Shown here: positions 1-11,290 of the stretch, one piece after another
Position numbering within the stretch: the stretch's first letter is position 1
How the letters are laid out: every line of letters begins with the position of its first letter
Assembly (NCBI RefSeq): GCF_904849725.1
Contig: NC_058523.1
Location: forward strand, 338,933,948 to 338,997,947
Length of the DNA: 64,000 nucleotides
Origin: Hordeum vulgare subsp. vulgare
Lineage: Eukaryota > Streptophyta > Magnoliopsida > Poales > Poaceae
Direction of reading: 5' to 3'
Program-made: the position numbers and the translations under genes
Notes under the pieces: model-generated
The model's input: only the letters and a program-made list of their open reading frames with translations
Databases searched by the model: none
Told to the model about the DNA's origin: nothing

Positions 1-746
1 ACAAATGTTCTGACATGACCACGGGCCGACATGGCGTGGGGCCGACATGGCGTGGTCGAATTCCTGCCTCTTTTGACGTGGTGGCATGTCTGTCGATCGC
101 TGACAAGTGTGCCAACATAAACTGCGTGGTGGTTTTAATGTAGGCTGACAATGTATGCCGGCCGCTGGCATGGTGTCAGTATGGACTTTTCGGTATTGGC
201 ATGCTAGCCTGTTTAATCTAACTGTGCGGACATAAAATGAGTCGCGAGCTTTGGACGCACGAGCGGCTGATCCAAACGATAAAAAAGCAAACAGAATCGC
301 CGTCCAAATAAGTTGCCCCGTTGGAGTTTGTCTCAGCGCTGCGAAGAACGATGCGAGGAGTTACAACGATGCATGTGGCGGAGACGAGGATGTTGGAACT
401 GACGCGCATCGATGATATGTACGGTATCTTCGGGAGCTACAACGAATCTGTCTTGGTGTTCCGATGGGGCATGGGCACCGCAATAATGCTGCTACCGGCA
501 TGAGTCGATGCTACGACCAGCGGATAGAGGGCGATGCGCGTGAGGCAGGCCACGTTGAGTATGTTGACACATGCTCTTGTCGGTGCTACGACCGATGCCG
601 TCGGGAGCTACGATGGCATGCAGTGCTGTTTTGACGGGCAATGCTAGAGCGGAGACAAGTGTTGTCGAGTGGCAGTGCTGACCGAGGTTACGAATATGTG
701 ATGAAAATAGGAAGGCATGGCGTTTTCACATATATGATGTCTAGAC
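1..746. repeat. unresolved repetitive DNA with short degenerate repeats
   Basis: No convincing gene. A 16-bp motif containing CCGACATGGCGTGG is directly duplicated back to back near 24-55. From about 370 to 670 the motif GCTAC(A/G)AC recurs several times, alternating with short GC-rich spacers. The stretch 225-335 resembles a very common grass repeat end (GCGGACATAAAATG...GTTGGAGTTT). This is probably eroded DNA transposon sequence; the family is not recognised with certainty. Confidence 0.4.
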
Positions 747-749
747 TAA

Positions 750-1106
750 GGTGGTGTTTCTTTACAAGGATTTTTTGCTGTAGGGACTAAAAAAAATCCG
801 TTTTAGTCTCATGTAAAAGAAACGGGAGGGACTTTTAGGGATTAAAATGAAGTATTTGGGACTAAAGGAAGAAGTCCTTATGGGAGGGTCTTTTTGAAAC
901 TTTTTTGACACTTCTTCCAACAGTGCCTCTACTTTTAGCATGTCATTTAATAACTTCTAGTACATTACTAGGGGTAACATGGTCTTTTTGCATGTCATTT
1001 AATGACATCTAGTCCCTGTTTAGTCCCTGAAAAGAAACGGGTAGGGACTAAGAACTTTTTAGTTGAGACTGAAAAAAGTACTAAAACTTTTTAAAGAAAC
1101 AGGGCC
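750..1106. mobile_element. Tourist-like (PIF/Harbinger) MITE
   Basis: A 357-bp element flanked by TAA on both sides (747-749 and 1107-1109), the 3-bp target duplication usual for PIF/Harbinger elements. Its ends form imperfect terminal inverted repeats: the left end reads GGTGGTGTTTCTTT and the right end, reversed, reads GGCCCTGTTTCTTT. Subterminal parts are also inverted copies (GGGACTAAAA and AGTCCCTA motifs from both sides). It has no coding capacity, as expected for a MITE moved by a transposase made elsewhere. Confidence 0.75.
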
Positions 1107-1109
1107 TAA

Positions 1110-1665
1110 GCAGATGACGGTGTAATAAAATATAAATGATGCAATACACCATATGCAAAATTCAAGTGCAACCAGTACAACCTTATCAAGTAGAGCAAGC
1201 ACCTTGATGGGTGAACATGATAAAGTATCTATCTCGTGACTCTTTATAGTTACATTTAGTTAGGTCTCCATCTAGCTTGGAGTCACCGTTACGATCATAT
1301 TCTAAATCTGAATGTGGGGGTGTCATTGCATTCAAAATAGATATTGATCCCTTGATGTCAAGATTGTTAGACATTGCATTGTTTCACAATATTATTTTTG
1401 TCTCTGCATTCTCATATTCAGTATGATCATATTCAATATCTCACATACATGAAAATGTAAATAGTAGTAAGATTATGTCTGAATGCATACATAAGTCTAT
1501 TCGAATAGTGGTTCCGTGCAAATCTCTATGTGCTATCTCTTTCAGTTTCTTCTAAGAGATGTCACATGTATGTCTAAAAAAAAGAGATGTCACATGTCCG
1601 TAATTCGCTCAGTGTATTAATACAATGTGATCGTACTACTTAAAAATAGACTCTTTGATGAAAGC
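1110..1665. other. AT-rich stretch, nothing identified
   Basis: About 550 bases between the MITE and the first LTR. A short direct repeat (AAGAGATGTCACATGT) occurs twice near 1554-1601. No open frame with a recognisable protein, no tRNA-like structure and no terminal repeat was seen. This may be the DNA into which the outermost retrotransposon inserted; AAAGC (1661-1665) would be its left target site. Confidence 0.5.
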
Positions 1666-1852
1666 TGCTACTCCTGTAGGAGTTGTTAGATTCTCCGAAG
1701 TGGTAAGATGATGTAGCACAACAACATACATTATTTTCCCTAATTAAGAACCATGTTTTATCGAACCAGTAGGAGACACCAAGCTAACAACGTTAACAAC
1801 ACCTGCACACAAACAAATAAAATTGCTTGCACCCAAAAATAGCAAGGAGGTT
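1666..1852 (-). mobile_element. Sabrina-like LTR, outer left fragment (part 1)
   Basis: Starts TGCTACTCCTGTAGGAG and continues through GTAGGAGACACCAAG and TTGCACCCAAAAATAGCAAGGAGG. This is the end (in antisense) of a Triticeae gypsy LTR of the Sabrina/WHAM type. The reading is broken at 1853 by element E1 and resumes at 26361 with AGGCAGTCAACCCC. The element lies on the minus strand, so this is its 3' LTR. The family name is recollection; LTR identity is supported by the related partial copy at 30771-30898 and the similar LTR at 63341. Confidence 0.65.
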
Positions 1853-2272
1853 TGACGGTGTCCTGGACTAGGGTGTACTTACCACGTCGTCTCTCTATCA
1901 CGTGGGTTAGGCCGAGGATCCCCATGACGTTTCACTAATGTGCCATTTCGGGCAGCCCACGATGCATACGAGTGAGATTTCACAAGACTTGACGCACAAG
2001 ACAAGGACTCCTCTAAACCCTAGACCTCTCATACATTATATAAGCCGAGGTCACAATAGACAATAGACGATCTCATAATCATACACAACAATCTCGTGAT
2101 AGATACGTGTATTGTGTACTATTCCTATATCAATATAATCAAAAAGAGAATGTAGGGTATTATCTCCTCGAGAGAGCCCGAACCTAGATAAATCATGTGT
2201 CCATATTACCATCGCTCCAGGACACCTAGCTTAGGCCCTCTACTACGAGATTTGCCGGATTGAAAACCGACA
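1853..2272 (+). repeat. E1 5' LTR (420 bp)
   Basis: Begins TGACGGTGTCCTGG and ends GAAAACCGACA, the TG...CA form of an LTR. It pairs with 25940-26360, about 85% identical by eye, implying an old insertion. A TATATAA box is at 2037-2043, followed by AAGCCGAGG. It is followed directly by a primer-site-like TTGGTGCTTTCGTTGAG at 2273. The preceding 5 bases are aggtt and the 5 bases after the partner LTR are aggca, a decayed target duplication (3 of 5 match). Confidence 0.85.
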
Positions 2273-4490
2273 TTGGTGCTTTCGTTGAGAACCTGCTAGG
2301 TGATCGTCATGGTGCAATGGGATCGTTAACGAACGCCAAATCAGTTGTTATAGTTTAAACTAAATTCGTGCCTTTAAATTAGTTTTTTTGAGTTGTTGCT
2401 GTGAGCCCGTGCAAATTTTCATATGCAGGCATAATTGAGATCACGAACAAATTGTCACGATGTTCATCAGCGATGGCCGTATCATATGTGACAATCACTT
2501 CACACAGTCTCATCATGACTTCACAGACCAACTTCGTCATGATAGCCAGACTTGGGGTTTCGCCTAACATCTTCGACCATGTTGCATCACCTCTTTGTCA
2601 AGCCAAGCTCCTTGCCCACACACCTTGGGACGGGCTTGGGGGCTGGGACCACGGTCAAACCAAGGACTACGCACCATGTCGGATGTGTGGGAGATCAATG
2701 GGCATCTTCGTCCCTCCACAAGCCTGGACCGCGTCATCACACTAAGCACATTAAACAACTAAGTTGCTCTCATGCTCATTTTTTAAATGTTTATTTTTTG
2801 TTTGGTTCAACCAAACGTTATATTTTTGTGTTAGATAAAAATTCAGTTTGTTAAAAACGTTGTTTGTTAAAAACGTTGTTTGTTAAAAACAACTTCTTTT
2901 TCCCATGTTAATTAGGGGTTCTTAAATTTATTCGAGCCATTTTATGATTAATGTTTTCTTCTAGGTCATTGCAAAGTTCTTTTCTACTACTACTTTTTCC
3001 TATGCGAGTGTGTGGTCAGTAGCCGGATAGCCTAGTTTCTTTATAAAGCCGCTCGAGTTTAGTTCGTTAAACATGCATCGGAGAAACACTTCGCCTTCGG
3101 GATACGGAGGTTGAAGCCAAAGGTTGACCCGCTTGAAGTCCGGAGATTAGATGTATCATGTTAAAGCACGACCGAAGCACATATTAATTTTAAGACCAAT
3201 TTCGGGCGCATTTCAAGTATCGACAATATTAACGAGGGGCTACGACTAGCGCCGAACCCACCAAAAGCCGAGGTACTCCATGGAGTCGTCGGTAAAGCGT
3301 CCTCGACATTTGCACTTATTTGCATTGATTTTGAGTTGTGTCTTTGGTCAATAGCTGGATTGCCTGGCTCCTGTGCTTACCCCTTACGTTTTCACTATGT
3401 TCGGTTAAGGGGTAAGGGGATAACCACTTGATTATCACTTCAAATTTAACTGGTTAAGTGCCTCAGTTGAAGAAAGCTGAAAGTTGTCTGTCACAACAAG
3501 CGTAAATCGGTCAACAAATAGGAGATGGTGTTAAACCAAATATAGCCCATTGAGGTTATCCAAGTAAAACGAAGGGCCTCTCTTTCCTCAAAAGGCCCAG
3601 TTGTGGGTAGTTCGACCTCGAATCATACGAGGAGTCGACGTATACCGGGGTCTATTAAGTTACTCCTAAACATATGCTCCTATGACTAAGTGAAAGTTAT
3701 AAAGCCTAAATATCTGATTGCCTCATTTTCACTAACACAACCGCCTCTAGGCACCGAGACGTTGGCTAAGGGTTGTCTTGTTAGTATGAAAATACCCTGT
3801 GTAGTATCTACAAAGGGCTGGAAGCCGATGATGGGCCACTTTCAGATTAGAAACAGTCACAAGAGAGTCAAAATTAACCATACCAAGGGCTCCTTACGGC
3901 ACCTCGACATGGTTACATCAGAACTCCTTGAGAGCCCAACATATTATGAGCGTTTGTATTCAATATACAAGCGTCGTCTTTCGTAATCATGATTTTGAAG
4001 TCATAAATATGCATTAATTTGACTTAAGATTTTGGCCAAGCTCGGTTGCGTGGCTCCTGGGCTTACCCTGTACATTCTCGATTGTTCAGCCAGGGGGTAA
4101 AGGGAGCACCTCTGTGATTGTTACTTCCGGTTCATCCGGGATAGTACCTCAAACTGGGTGAAGCCAAAAGCTAGCCATCTTACGAATATAATTTGTCAAC
4201 AACGACGGAAGTGAAATTTTTGGTTCATTAAAGACCACAGAGTTTGGGAACATTCCCCAAACTAAGTCCTCAACGTTTTCCTCCCATATAGATCGAAGTT
4301 GAGGTTTCATGATCATGGTCAACATGATATCCTAGGAAAAGGAACTTATAAATAAACTATTTTCCCAAAAGATGTTTCGTCGTTAAGTAGTAATTTAACA
4401 TATCTCTGTGCATACCTTTGTTTATAAAATCATATGACCGGATTGCCTTGTTTGCCGTAAATCTTTGCCCTTATAAAGGCTACGTGTTAT
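2273..4490 (+). mobile_element. E1 internal region, 5' side, with degenerate tandem modules
   Basis: Starts at the primer-binding-site-like TTGGTGCTTTCGTTGAG. I see no gag or pol. From about 3000 onward it contains repeated modules marked by variants of TTGG(C/T)CAA..(T)GGATTGCCTGGCTCC followed by GCTTACCC; clear copies are near 3014, 3347, 4033 and 4437. This kind of modular non-coding filler is known in non-autonomous or Tat-type Triticeae gypsy elements. The 114-codon open frame at 2401-2745 has no recognisable domain and I do not call it a gene. The region is cut at about 4490 by the CACTA element and continues at 24860. Confidence 0.6.
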
Positions 4491-4539
4491 GCAAATGATT
4501 TTTATCCCCTTCCGTGATGGAGTTTAAAATCGTCACCTA

Positions 4540-5080
4540 ATGAGTGTGGGTGATAGTGGGGTCCTTCCCACATGACCCAGAAATCGTCGGGGATAGGCGA
4601 GCGACTACTACCGATTGCCATAGAATAAACGTATGAGAAGTCACGCCTGTCCCACATGCTACGAGCCGAGTCTCTCGACGTTACGTTTCTGATCTAGAGA
4701 CATCCAAAACGATTACACCGCTATAGTCATGTGAGAAAGGTGGATATCACAAACATTTAATCTACCGATGTGTTTGCGATATGTACGTTATCGTACAGAG
4801 TTCAAAAAATGTAAAATGTGTGCGGTGCCTCTACTATCACGAATGTGTCCATTTTCATAACTGCGTGCGATATGTATTCCTATCACACACGGGCTCCATA
4901 TATGCACCATCTTCTTCCTTTCCAATATTACACAGACATACATGTTTGAAACATTTTCCGTATTACCATGAATCGCACATGCATAAGAGAAGAAACCGTG
5001 TGTGCGTCCGTCGACCATCGCAAATGTTTCACGCCAAAGAACCGTCTATTCTTTCTAACTGTGTGTACATTATTTAATTC
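4540..5080. repeat. CACTA left subterminal repeat region
   Basis: Irregular copies of short motifs such as GTGTGCG, CGATATGT and ATCACACACG occur on both strands. They are similar in style to the clearer subterminal repeats at 24100-24720 (GTATGCCGTATATCGCACAC-type units). Such arrays bind the CACTA accessory protein in studied elements. The assignment rests on similarity to the right side only. Confidence 0.4.
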
Positions 5081-5207
5081 ACTCATGTTTAATTTTATTT
5101 TTCGTTATAATTTATTATTAGAATTGTAAATTTTGAAATATGAAACGTGGAATTCGAATTCAATAGCCAATCCACACGTAAAATTAGCAGTATAATATGT
5201 TCTGTAA

Positions 5208-8178
5208 TTATAGGATTAGGATGCAATTAACCATGATGAACCACAATATATAGAGGCAGTAAAGGTGAAGAGACAAGTGTAAATCATTTTGGCTGCTGAT
5301 GGTGTTGAAGACGCAGAATGCCCATAATGTGCCCTCCTGCATGCCATAAGCACAAACAACTTTTGTCCATCCCATTGTGACGATGTCCCGCCCATCCTTC
5401 GCCGCCTTCAGGAAGCCTTCTAGACCATTATCATGGTAGCATGAATTATATACTTTAACCTTAGTTGCCTCCACTCCGGTCATGTAGTTTGCAAGGTAAT
5501 AATCAATAAAGTGCTTCAGAAACCACTGAAAAGAGAAAACTATCAGATACTCATGTCTAATAGAGTAACTCGGTGTGGGCAAGGAGAAAAGGCATGATAT
5601 TACTTACCATCATAAAGTTCACTGTTGTCTTGGACAAAGTGTAGATAAAGATCTTAATTCCCATCATCCATCTCTTTCGCCTAACAATCTTTCTTAGTTT
5701 CCATACTTGACACTTGTTCATGAATATCTCATTGCCCCATACGCAAAAGGGATCGAAGCGTGGATCAGTACCACTGATATATGTACCTATACGCAACAAG
5801 TAAATGTTAGAAGCTAAACTATGATTGCACAAATGGTGTAAAATACAACTACTAATGTTCCTATGTACAGATATTTTAGAGATTTCTATATGAACTACAT
5901 ACACATGTATATAGACATAGTTTTAGATTAAAATGTAGATTCCCTCATTTTGTTCTGTATGTAGTCTATATTGAAATCTCTACAAATACTTATATTTAGG
6001 AATAGATGGTGTATAAGACATGGGATGTAGCTAACCTCGACGGCAAACAACAATATCGTCCATTGTAGCCCTGCGTAAATATATGGAAAGGCAATGTTAA
6101 CTACAAGAGGGTTAACATCCACCAAAATAGCAAATGTTAATAAAATGACAACATCTATAGTGATATCTTCATTGCGAAAGAGTAACACGGTAGCAAAGGG
6201 ACAACTTAGAAAGTGGATAGAATTGTTTACTACAACATGCATGTTTCACTACACACAACCGTATAGCCATTGAAATTGGTACTGAACTACTGATAGAAAT
6301 GAAATTGACAGAGTTAAACATCACAAGGCAAGTCGTGCTAGAGCACAAAATGGCCCCATTGTCTATAAAAAGGTAGGAAAAATAGATAAGATGGGTTAGA
6401 CGATGTTTACTATAACATGCTTAATACATCAACCGTACAAAACATGGCTATTGCAACTGGTATTGGTAAGATTCAATTTGTTAGTTCATACTTGGTAAGT
6501 CGTGAGGGGTAGTTGCTAGGGCACTTCATATGGGCAAGAGCCTTGCCCAAGTCGTCCGCAGCGGAGGCGAGGTGTTCCTCTCGTTTGAAGCGTGGCTGAG
6601 TACCACTGACATGTGTACCCACAAGAAACAAGTAAATCTTAGAAGTTTAACCGCAATTGCAGAAATGATGTAAAATACTGTAGACAATGGATGTAGAGAA
6701 CCTCAATGGGAAATAACAACATCGCCCGTTATGGCCCTGCGTAAGTACATGGAAAGGCATGCTAACTACAATAGGGTTAGCATCCACCAAAAATAGAAAA
6801 TGGAAATAAAACGACAACATCTGTGGTATATCTTCATTGCGGAGAGTAGGACGGTAGCAAAGGGACAAATTAAAAAATGGATACAACTGTTAATTGCAAC
6901 AGGCTTAACAACATCCTAAGTCATATTTTGTAAGTTTGTAGCTGCTATTGGTGAAATTTAGCTGGACAGTTCATACTTGAACATCACACAGTGTGCAGTA
7001 TTGAAAATAACAAGGCATGTTTAACTACATGCAACCTAGTATGGCCAATGAAACTGGTACTGATAAAAATGCAATTGACAAAGTTAAACATCGCAAGGCC
7101 AGTGTTGCCATAGCATAGAATGACCCTTTTCTCTATAAAAAAGGCAGGGGAAATAGCTAAGACATGTTAGGCATGTTTACTACAACATGCTAATGCGTAC
7201 AAAACATAGCTAATGCAACTGGTATTTGTATGAACTGGCCAGTTCATACTTCGTAAGTCCTGAGTGGTAGTTGTTGGAGCACTTCAACTTGGCTATAGCC
7301 CGCCCAAGTCAGCGGAGGCGGAGGCTAGGTGTTCCTACGGGTCAAAGCATGGATTAGTGCAGCTGACATCTGTACCTGCAGGCTAAATGTTAGAAGTTAA
7401 ACTGCAATTGCACGAATGATGTGAAATACTCTAAGACATGGGGTGCAACTAACCTGGACGGCAAATAGCAGCACCACCTATTATAGCCCTGCATAAGTAC
7501 ATGGAAATGCATGTTAAGTACAACAGGATTAGCATCCATCAAAAATAGCAAATGAAAATAAAACGACAACATCTCTAGTGATATCTTCATTGCGCAGAGT
7601 GGCATGGTAGCAAAGGGTCAGATTAAAAAATGGATATAACTTTTAATTACAATAGGATTAACAACATCCCGAGTCATGTATTGTAAGTTTGTTGTTGGTA
7701 TTGGTGAAATTGAGTTGGACAGTTAATACGTGAACATCACATAGCGTGCAGTACTGAAATAAATAAGGCACGAACATGCTTAACACATCAACCATACAAA
7801 ACATAGCCATTGGAAGTGGTATTGGTAAGATTGAGCTGGTCAGATCATACTTGGTAAGTATTGGGGGTAGTCGATGGGGCACTTCATATGGGCCACAGCC
7901 TGCACCAAGTCGATGGCGCCGGAGGCGATGTGTTCCTCCGGGTCGACACACACAACAACCATCGTGCCTTCGACCGCCATCAGCTCCTCGACCTCCACAT
8001 GATATGTGGTTGGGCTGCCGCAGCAATGCTCTGTAGGTAGGGACAATGGGGATTTGGAGGCATGAGGATGTTTCGCACACGCCATTTTAGCAATCAGGTC
8101 ATGACCGTAATAGAGCTCGGTGGGTTACCTGACTGGATCAACGATGCTCAGGCATAACGTAGATGTGGTTGAAGCCAT
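5208..8178 (-). pseudogene. B3-domain-like gene carried by the CACTA element, with internal exon-module repeats
   Basis: Multi-exon minus-strand gene. A possible start is ATG at 8178-8176, but an in-frame TAA follows at 8127-8125; an alternative start is 8085. The first coding block includes a stretch ending MKCPIDYP and stops near 7849. Two downstream exons are well bounded: 5786-5608 (acceptor GCGTATAG, donor GTAAGTA) and 5527-5208 (acceptor TCTCTTTTCAG, stop at 5208). Joined conceptually they show a plausible B3 DNA-binding fold pattern: an FIYTLSKT start, WFLKHFIDYY helix, KVKVYN strand, then GWTKVVCAYGMQEGTLWAF resembling the GW..FV...L.EGD..F signature. B3 proteins are plant transcription factors. 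Between the exons the gene contains repeated modules (next entry). Either a captured host gene or an element-specific gene; the in-frame stop argues it is dead. Confidence 0.5.
5770..7960 (-). repeat. three-fold repeat of an exon-intron module (about 0.6-0.8 kb each)
   Basis: Three copies of a roughly 225-bp block sit at 6005-6230, 6669-6892 and 7419-7650 (marked by GCCCTGCGTAAGTACATGG and GACAACATCT..AGTGATATCTTCATTGCG). Interleaved are three copies of a second block at about 6488-6590, 7240-7360 and 7849-7950, coding on the minus strand for variants of EEH(I/L)AS...DL...AHMKCP. Exon openings near 5786, 6615 and 7370 share the CA(G/C)TG(G/A)TAC-type start. The pattern indicates tandem duplication of exon plus intron within the B3-like gene. 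The 7247-7380 copy has stops in the homologous frame. Confidence 0.7.
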
Positions 8179-8642
8179 TGTTGCTACGACAATTTGAGCT
8201 GCCGGAAGGGGGGGATACTACGAAAATGTGATTGGTGGGGATGTGGTGGGAGGAATAAATTTGGAAATCACGCGCCTAATGAAAATTTCATTGCGAAACT
8301 TGAAACTTGGGCGGGGGAGACACAGAACGCAAATGATGCTTGAGAGACCTCTCGGGTGGAGTGGCCGGACATCCATACTGTGCAACGGTTTTTAAGAACT
8401 CAAGGACAAACGACGCCCGAAATTTGGCTTCCCTTACAATCTTGGTCATTCATTACCGCACACGGTTCATCTCTGTCGCCCCCAGAAATAGTGTGCGCTG
8501 AGCCTATTGTGTGTTGTGTTATGATTAGCCGGAACCCTAGCCACACGGATCGCACCTGTGCACCATAGGATGCATCGTGATTGAACGACAATCCACGTCC
8601 CTCGCATCACACCCACGCAGCTGTAGCTGGATTGGATTTATC
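8179..8642 (-). promoter_or_regulatory. possible upstream region of the B3-like gene
   Basis: About 460 bases between the putative start of the B3-like gene and the tandem array. On the minus strand it shows CACCAATCACA (CCAAT-like) and an AATTTATTCC stretch near 8255-8262 that could serve as a weak TATA region. The 3' part (8430-8640) resembles the array-unit edge (TTGGCTTCCCTTACAATCTTGG). The same unit edge also borders the array at 11275. Confidence 0.3.
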
Positions 8643-11290
8643 TACGCATTAATGCCTAGAAAAGGCCTGGAAAAGTGCCAAATTTGAACATGGAGATTTT
8701 GAGGGTGTATATATGTCCATCGTAGAAAAAAACTCAAGCATAAAGGACGGAGGAAATTTGGATTCCCCTTCAAGATATGTGATTTCCCTCTCGATATCAT
8801 GAAACTTCCTCGGTGATGGTTCGATTTATGAACGACGTGCATGATGACATAATCTAAACCTTTTCAAATTTTTACCATGGCATAGTGAGGCCATACCATG
8901 GCACCATGCCAAGCATCATGTTTTTCAAGCATGTATTTCATTTTTCTATAGTTGAAATACCAATAAATGATACGTTTGTGGTTGACTCTTACCACACATA
9001 TCCTTGCAATCACCGCCCATTGCTTATAAAAGGCACATAAATTTACTAAATAACACGAGCATGGTTTTCCAGTCCGTTATTGCGCACCTTTCATGCACTG
9101 ATTGTTTGAATTTTAATTATGTGCATTAATGCCTAGAAAACATACATAGTCCCCTAAATATGGCAAATGAGCCCGGAAAAAGTGCCAAATTTGGACACGG
9201 AAATTTGAGGGTGTATGTTCACTGTAGAAAAAAACTCAAGGACAAAGGACAAAGGACAAAGGAAATTTGGATTCCCCTTCAATCTTGGTGATGTCCCTCT
9301 CGAAATCATGAAATTTCCTCGGTGATGATTCCATTATGAAGGGCGTGCATGATGGCATAAGCCAAACCTTCTCAAATTTTTACAATGGCATAGCGAGGCC
9401 ATACCGTCATACCATGACAAGCATCATGTTTTTAAGCATGTATTTCATTTTTCTATAGTTGAAAAAACAATAAACGACACATTTGTGGTTAACTCTTGCC
9501 ACGCGTATCCTTGAAATCGATGTCCATTCCTTGTAAAAGACATGAGAATTTACTAAATAGCACGAGCATGGTTTTCCACATCGTTCTTGTGCACCTTTTC
9601 ATGCTTCGATTGTTTGAATTTGAATTATGTGCTTTAATGCCTAGAAAATGCACATAATCCCCTAAATATGGCTAATGAGCCCGAAAAAAGTGCCAAATTT
9701 GAACACGGAGATTTGCACGGTGTATGTTCATCGTAGAAAAAATTCAAGGACAAAGGACGAAGGAAATTTGGATTCCCCTTCAGTCTTGGTGATTTCCCTC
9801 TCGAAATGATGAAACTTCCTTGGTGATGGTTCCATTATGAAGGGCGTGCATGACGACATAAGCCAAACCTTATCAAATTTTTACCATGGCATAGTGAGGC
9901 TATACCATAGCACCATGTTAAGTGTCATATTTCTTAAGCATGTATTTCATTTTTCTATAGTTGAAAAACCAATAAACGACATGTTTGTAGTCGATTCTTG
10001 CCACACGTATCTTTGAAATCACTGCCAATTCCTTGTAAAATGCATGAGAATTTACTAAATAGCACAAGCATGGTTTTCCAAACCGTTCTAGTCCACCTTT
10101 TCATGCACGAATTACTTGAATTTGAATTATGTGCATTAATGCCTAGAAAATGTACATAATCCCCTAAATATGGCTAATGATCCTAGAAAATTGCCAAATT
10201 TGAACACGGAGATTTGCAGGGTGTATGTTCATCATACAAAATAAATTCAAGGACAATGGACGAAGGAAATTTGGACCCCCCCTTCAATCTTCGTGATTTC
10301 CCTCTCCAAACCATGAAACTTTCTTGTTGATGGTTCGATTTATGAAAGGCGTGCTTGACGACATAAGCCAAACCTTGTCAAATTTTTACCATGGCATAGT
10401 GAGGCCATACCATGGCACCATGAGAGATGTCATGTTTTTCAAGCATGTATTTCATTTTTCTATAGTTGAAAAACCAATAAATGACACATTTGTGGTTGAC
10501 TCTTGCCACACGTATCCTTGAAATCACTACCCATTCCTTGTAAAATGCATGAGAATTTACTAAATAGCACCAGCATGGTTATCGAGAACATTCTTGTGCA
10601 CCTTTTCATGCATCGATTGTTTGAATTCGAATTGTGTGGGTTAATGCCTAGGAAATGCACATAATCTCCTAAATATGGCAAATGAGCCGAGAAAAATGCC
10701 AAATTTGCAAACGGAGATTTGCAGGGTGTATGTTCACTCTAGAAAAAAAAACTAAAGGACGAAGGGATTTTGGATTCCCCCTCAATCTTGGTGATTTCCC
10801 TCTCGAAATGATGAAACTTCCTTGGTGATGGTTCAATTTATGAAGGGCGTGCATGACAACATAAGCCAAACCTTCTCAATTTTTATCCTCGCATAGTGAG
10901 GCCATACCATGGCACCATGATAGAATTCATGTTTTTCAAGCATGTACTTCATTTTTCTGTAGTTGAAAAACAAATAAACGACACATTTGTGGTTGGCTCT
11001 TGCCACACGTATCCTGGAAATCATTGTCCATTCCTTGTAAAAGGCATGAGAATTTACTAAATACCATGATCGTGATTTTCCAAACCGATTTTTGCACTGG
11101 TTTTTTGAATGTGAATTATGTTCATTAGTGCCTAGAAAAGGCACATAATCGCCTAAATATGGTTAATGAGCCCGAAAAATGCAAAATTTGAACACGTTAC
11201 ATTGGAGGGGTTATGTTCATCTTAGAAAAAACCGAATGACAAATCAAGAGGGAAATTTGGATTCCCCCTCAATCTTGGTGATTTAAGATC
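8643..11290. repeat. tandem array of about 500-bp units (five full, one partial)
   Basis: Unit starts, marked by G(T)GCATTAATGCCTAGAAAA or close variants, fall at 8643, 9121, 9629, 10131, 10636 and 11120, giving periods of 478, 508, 502, 505 and 484 bases. Each unit carries in order: CCAAATTTGAACACGGAGA, GGTGTATGTTCATC, ATTCCCCTTCAATCTTGG, GGGCGTGCATGA, AAACCTTCTCAAATTTTTAC, ACCATGGCACCATG and CTTGCCACACGTATCC. The last unit breaks off at about 11290. Open frames in it recur from unit to unit only because the DNA repeats; I do not regard them as genes. Long internal arrays are common in grass CACTA elements. Confidence 0.85.

Noticed and set aside
2401..2745. 114-codon open frame at the start of E1
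   Set aside because: Placed where gag would start, but it has no gag motif, and overlapping frames on both strands are similarly open. Kept only as part of the E1 internal region.
8642..11144. Recurrent small open frames (for example at 8642-8842, 10183-10371, 10669-10869)
   Set aside because: They repeat only because the 500-bp array repeats. Their reading frames are interrupted at different places in each unit.
8643..11290. CRISPR-like array
   Set aside because: Regular repeats are present, but units are about 500 bases with no short repeat-spacer structure, and the context is a plant transposon.
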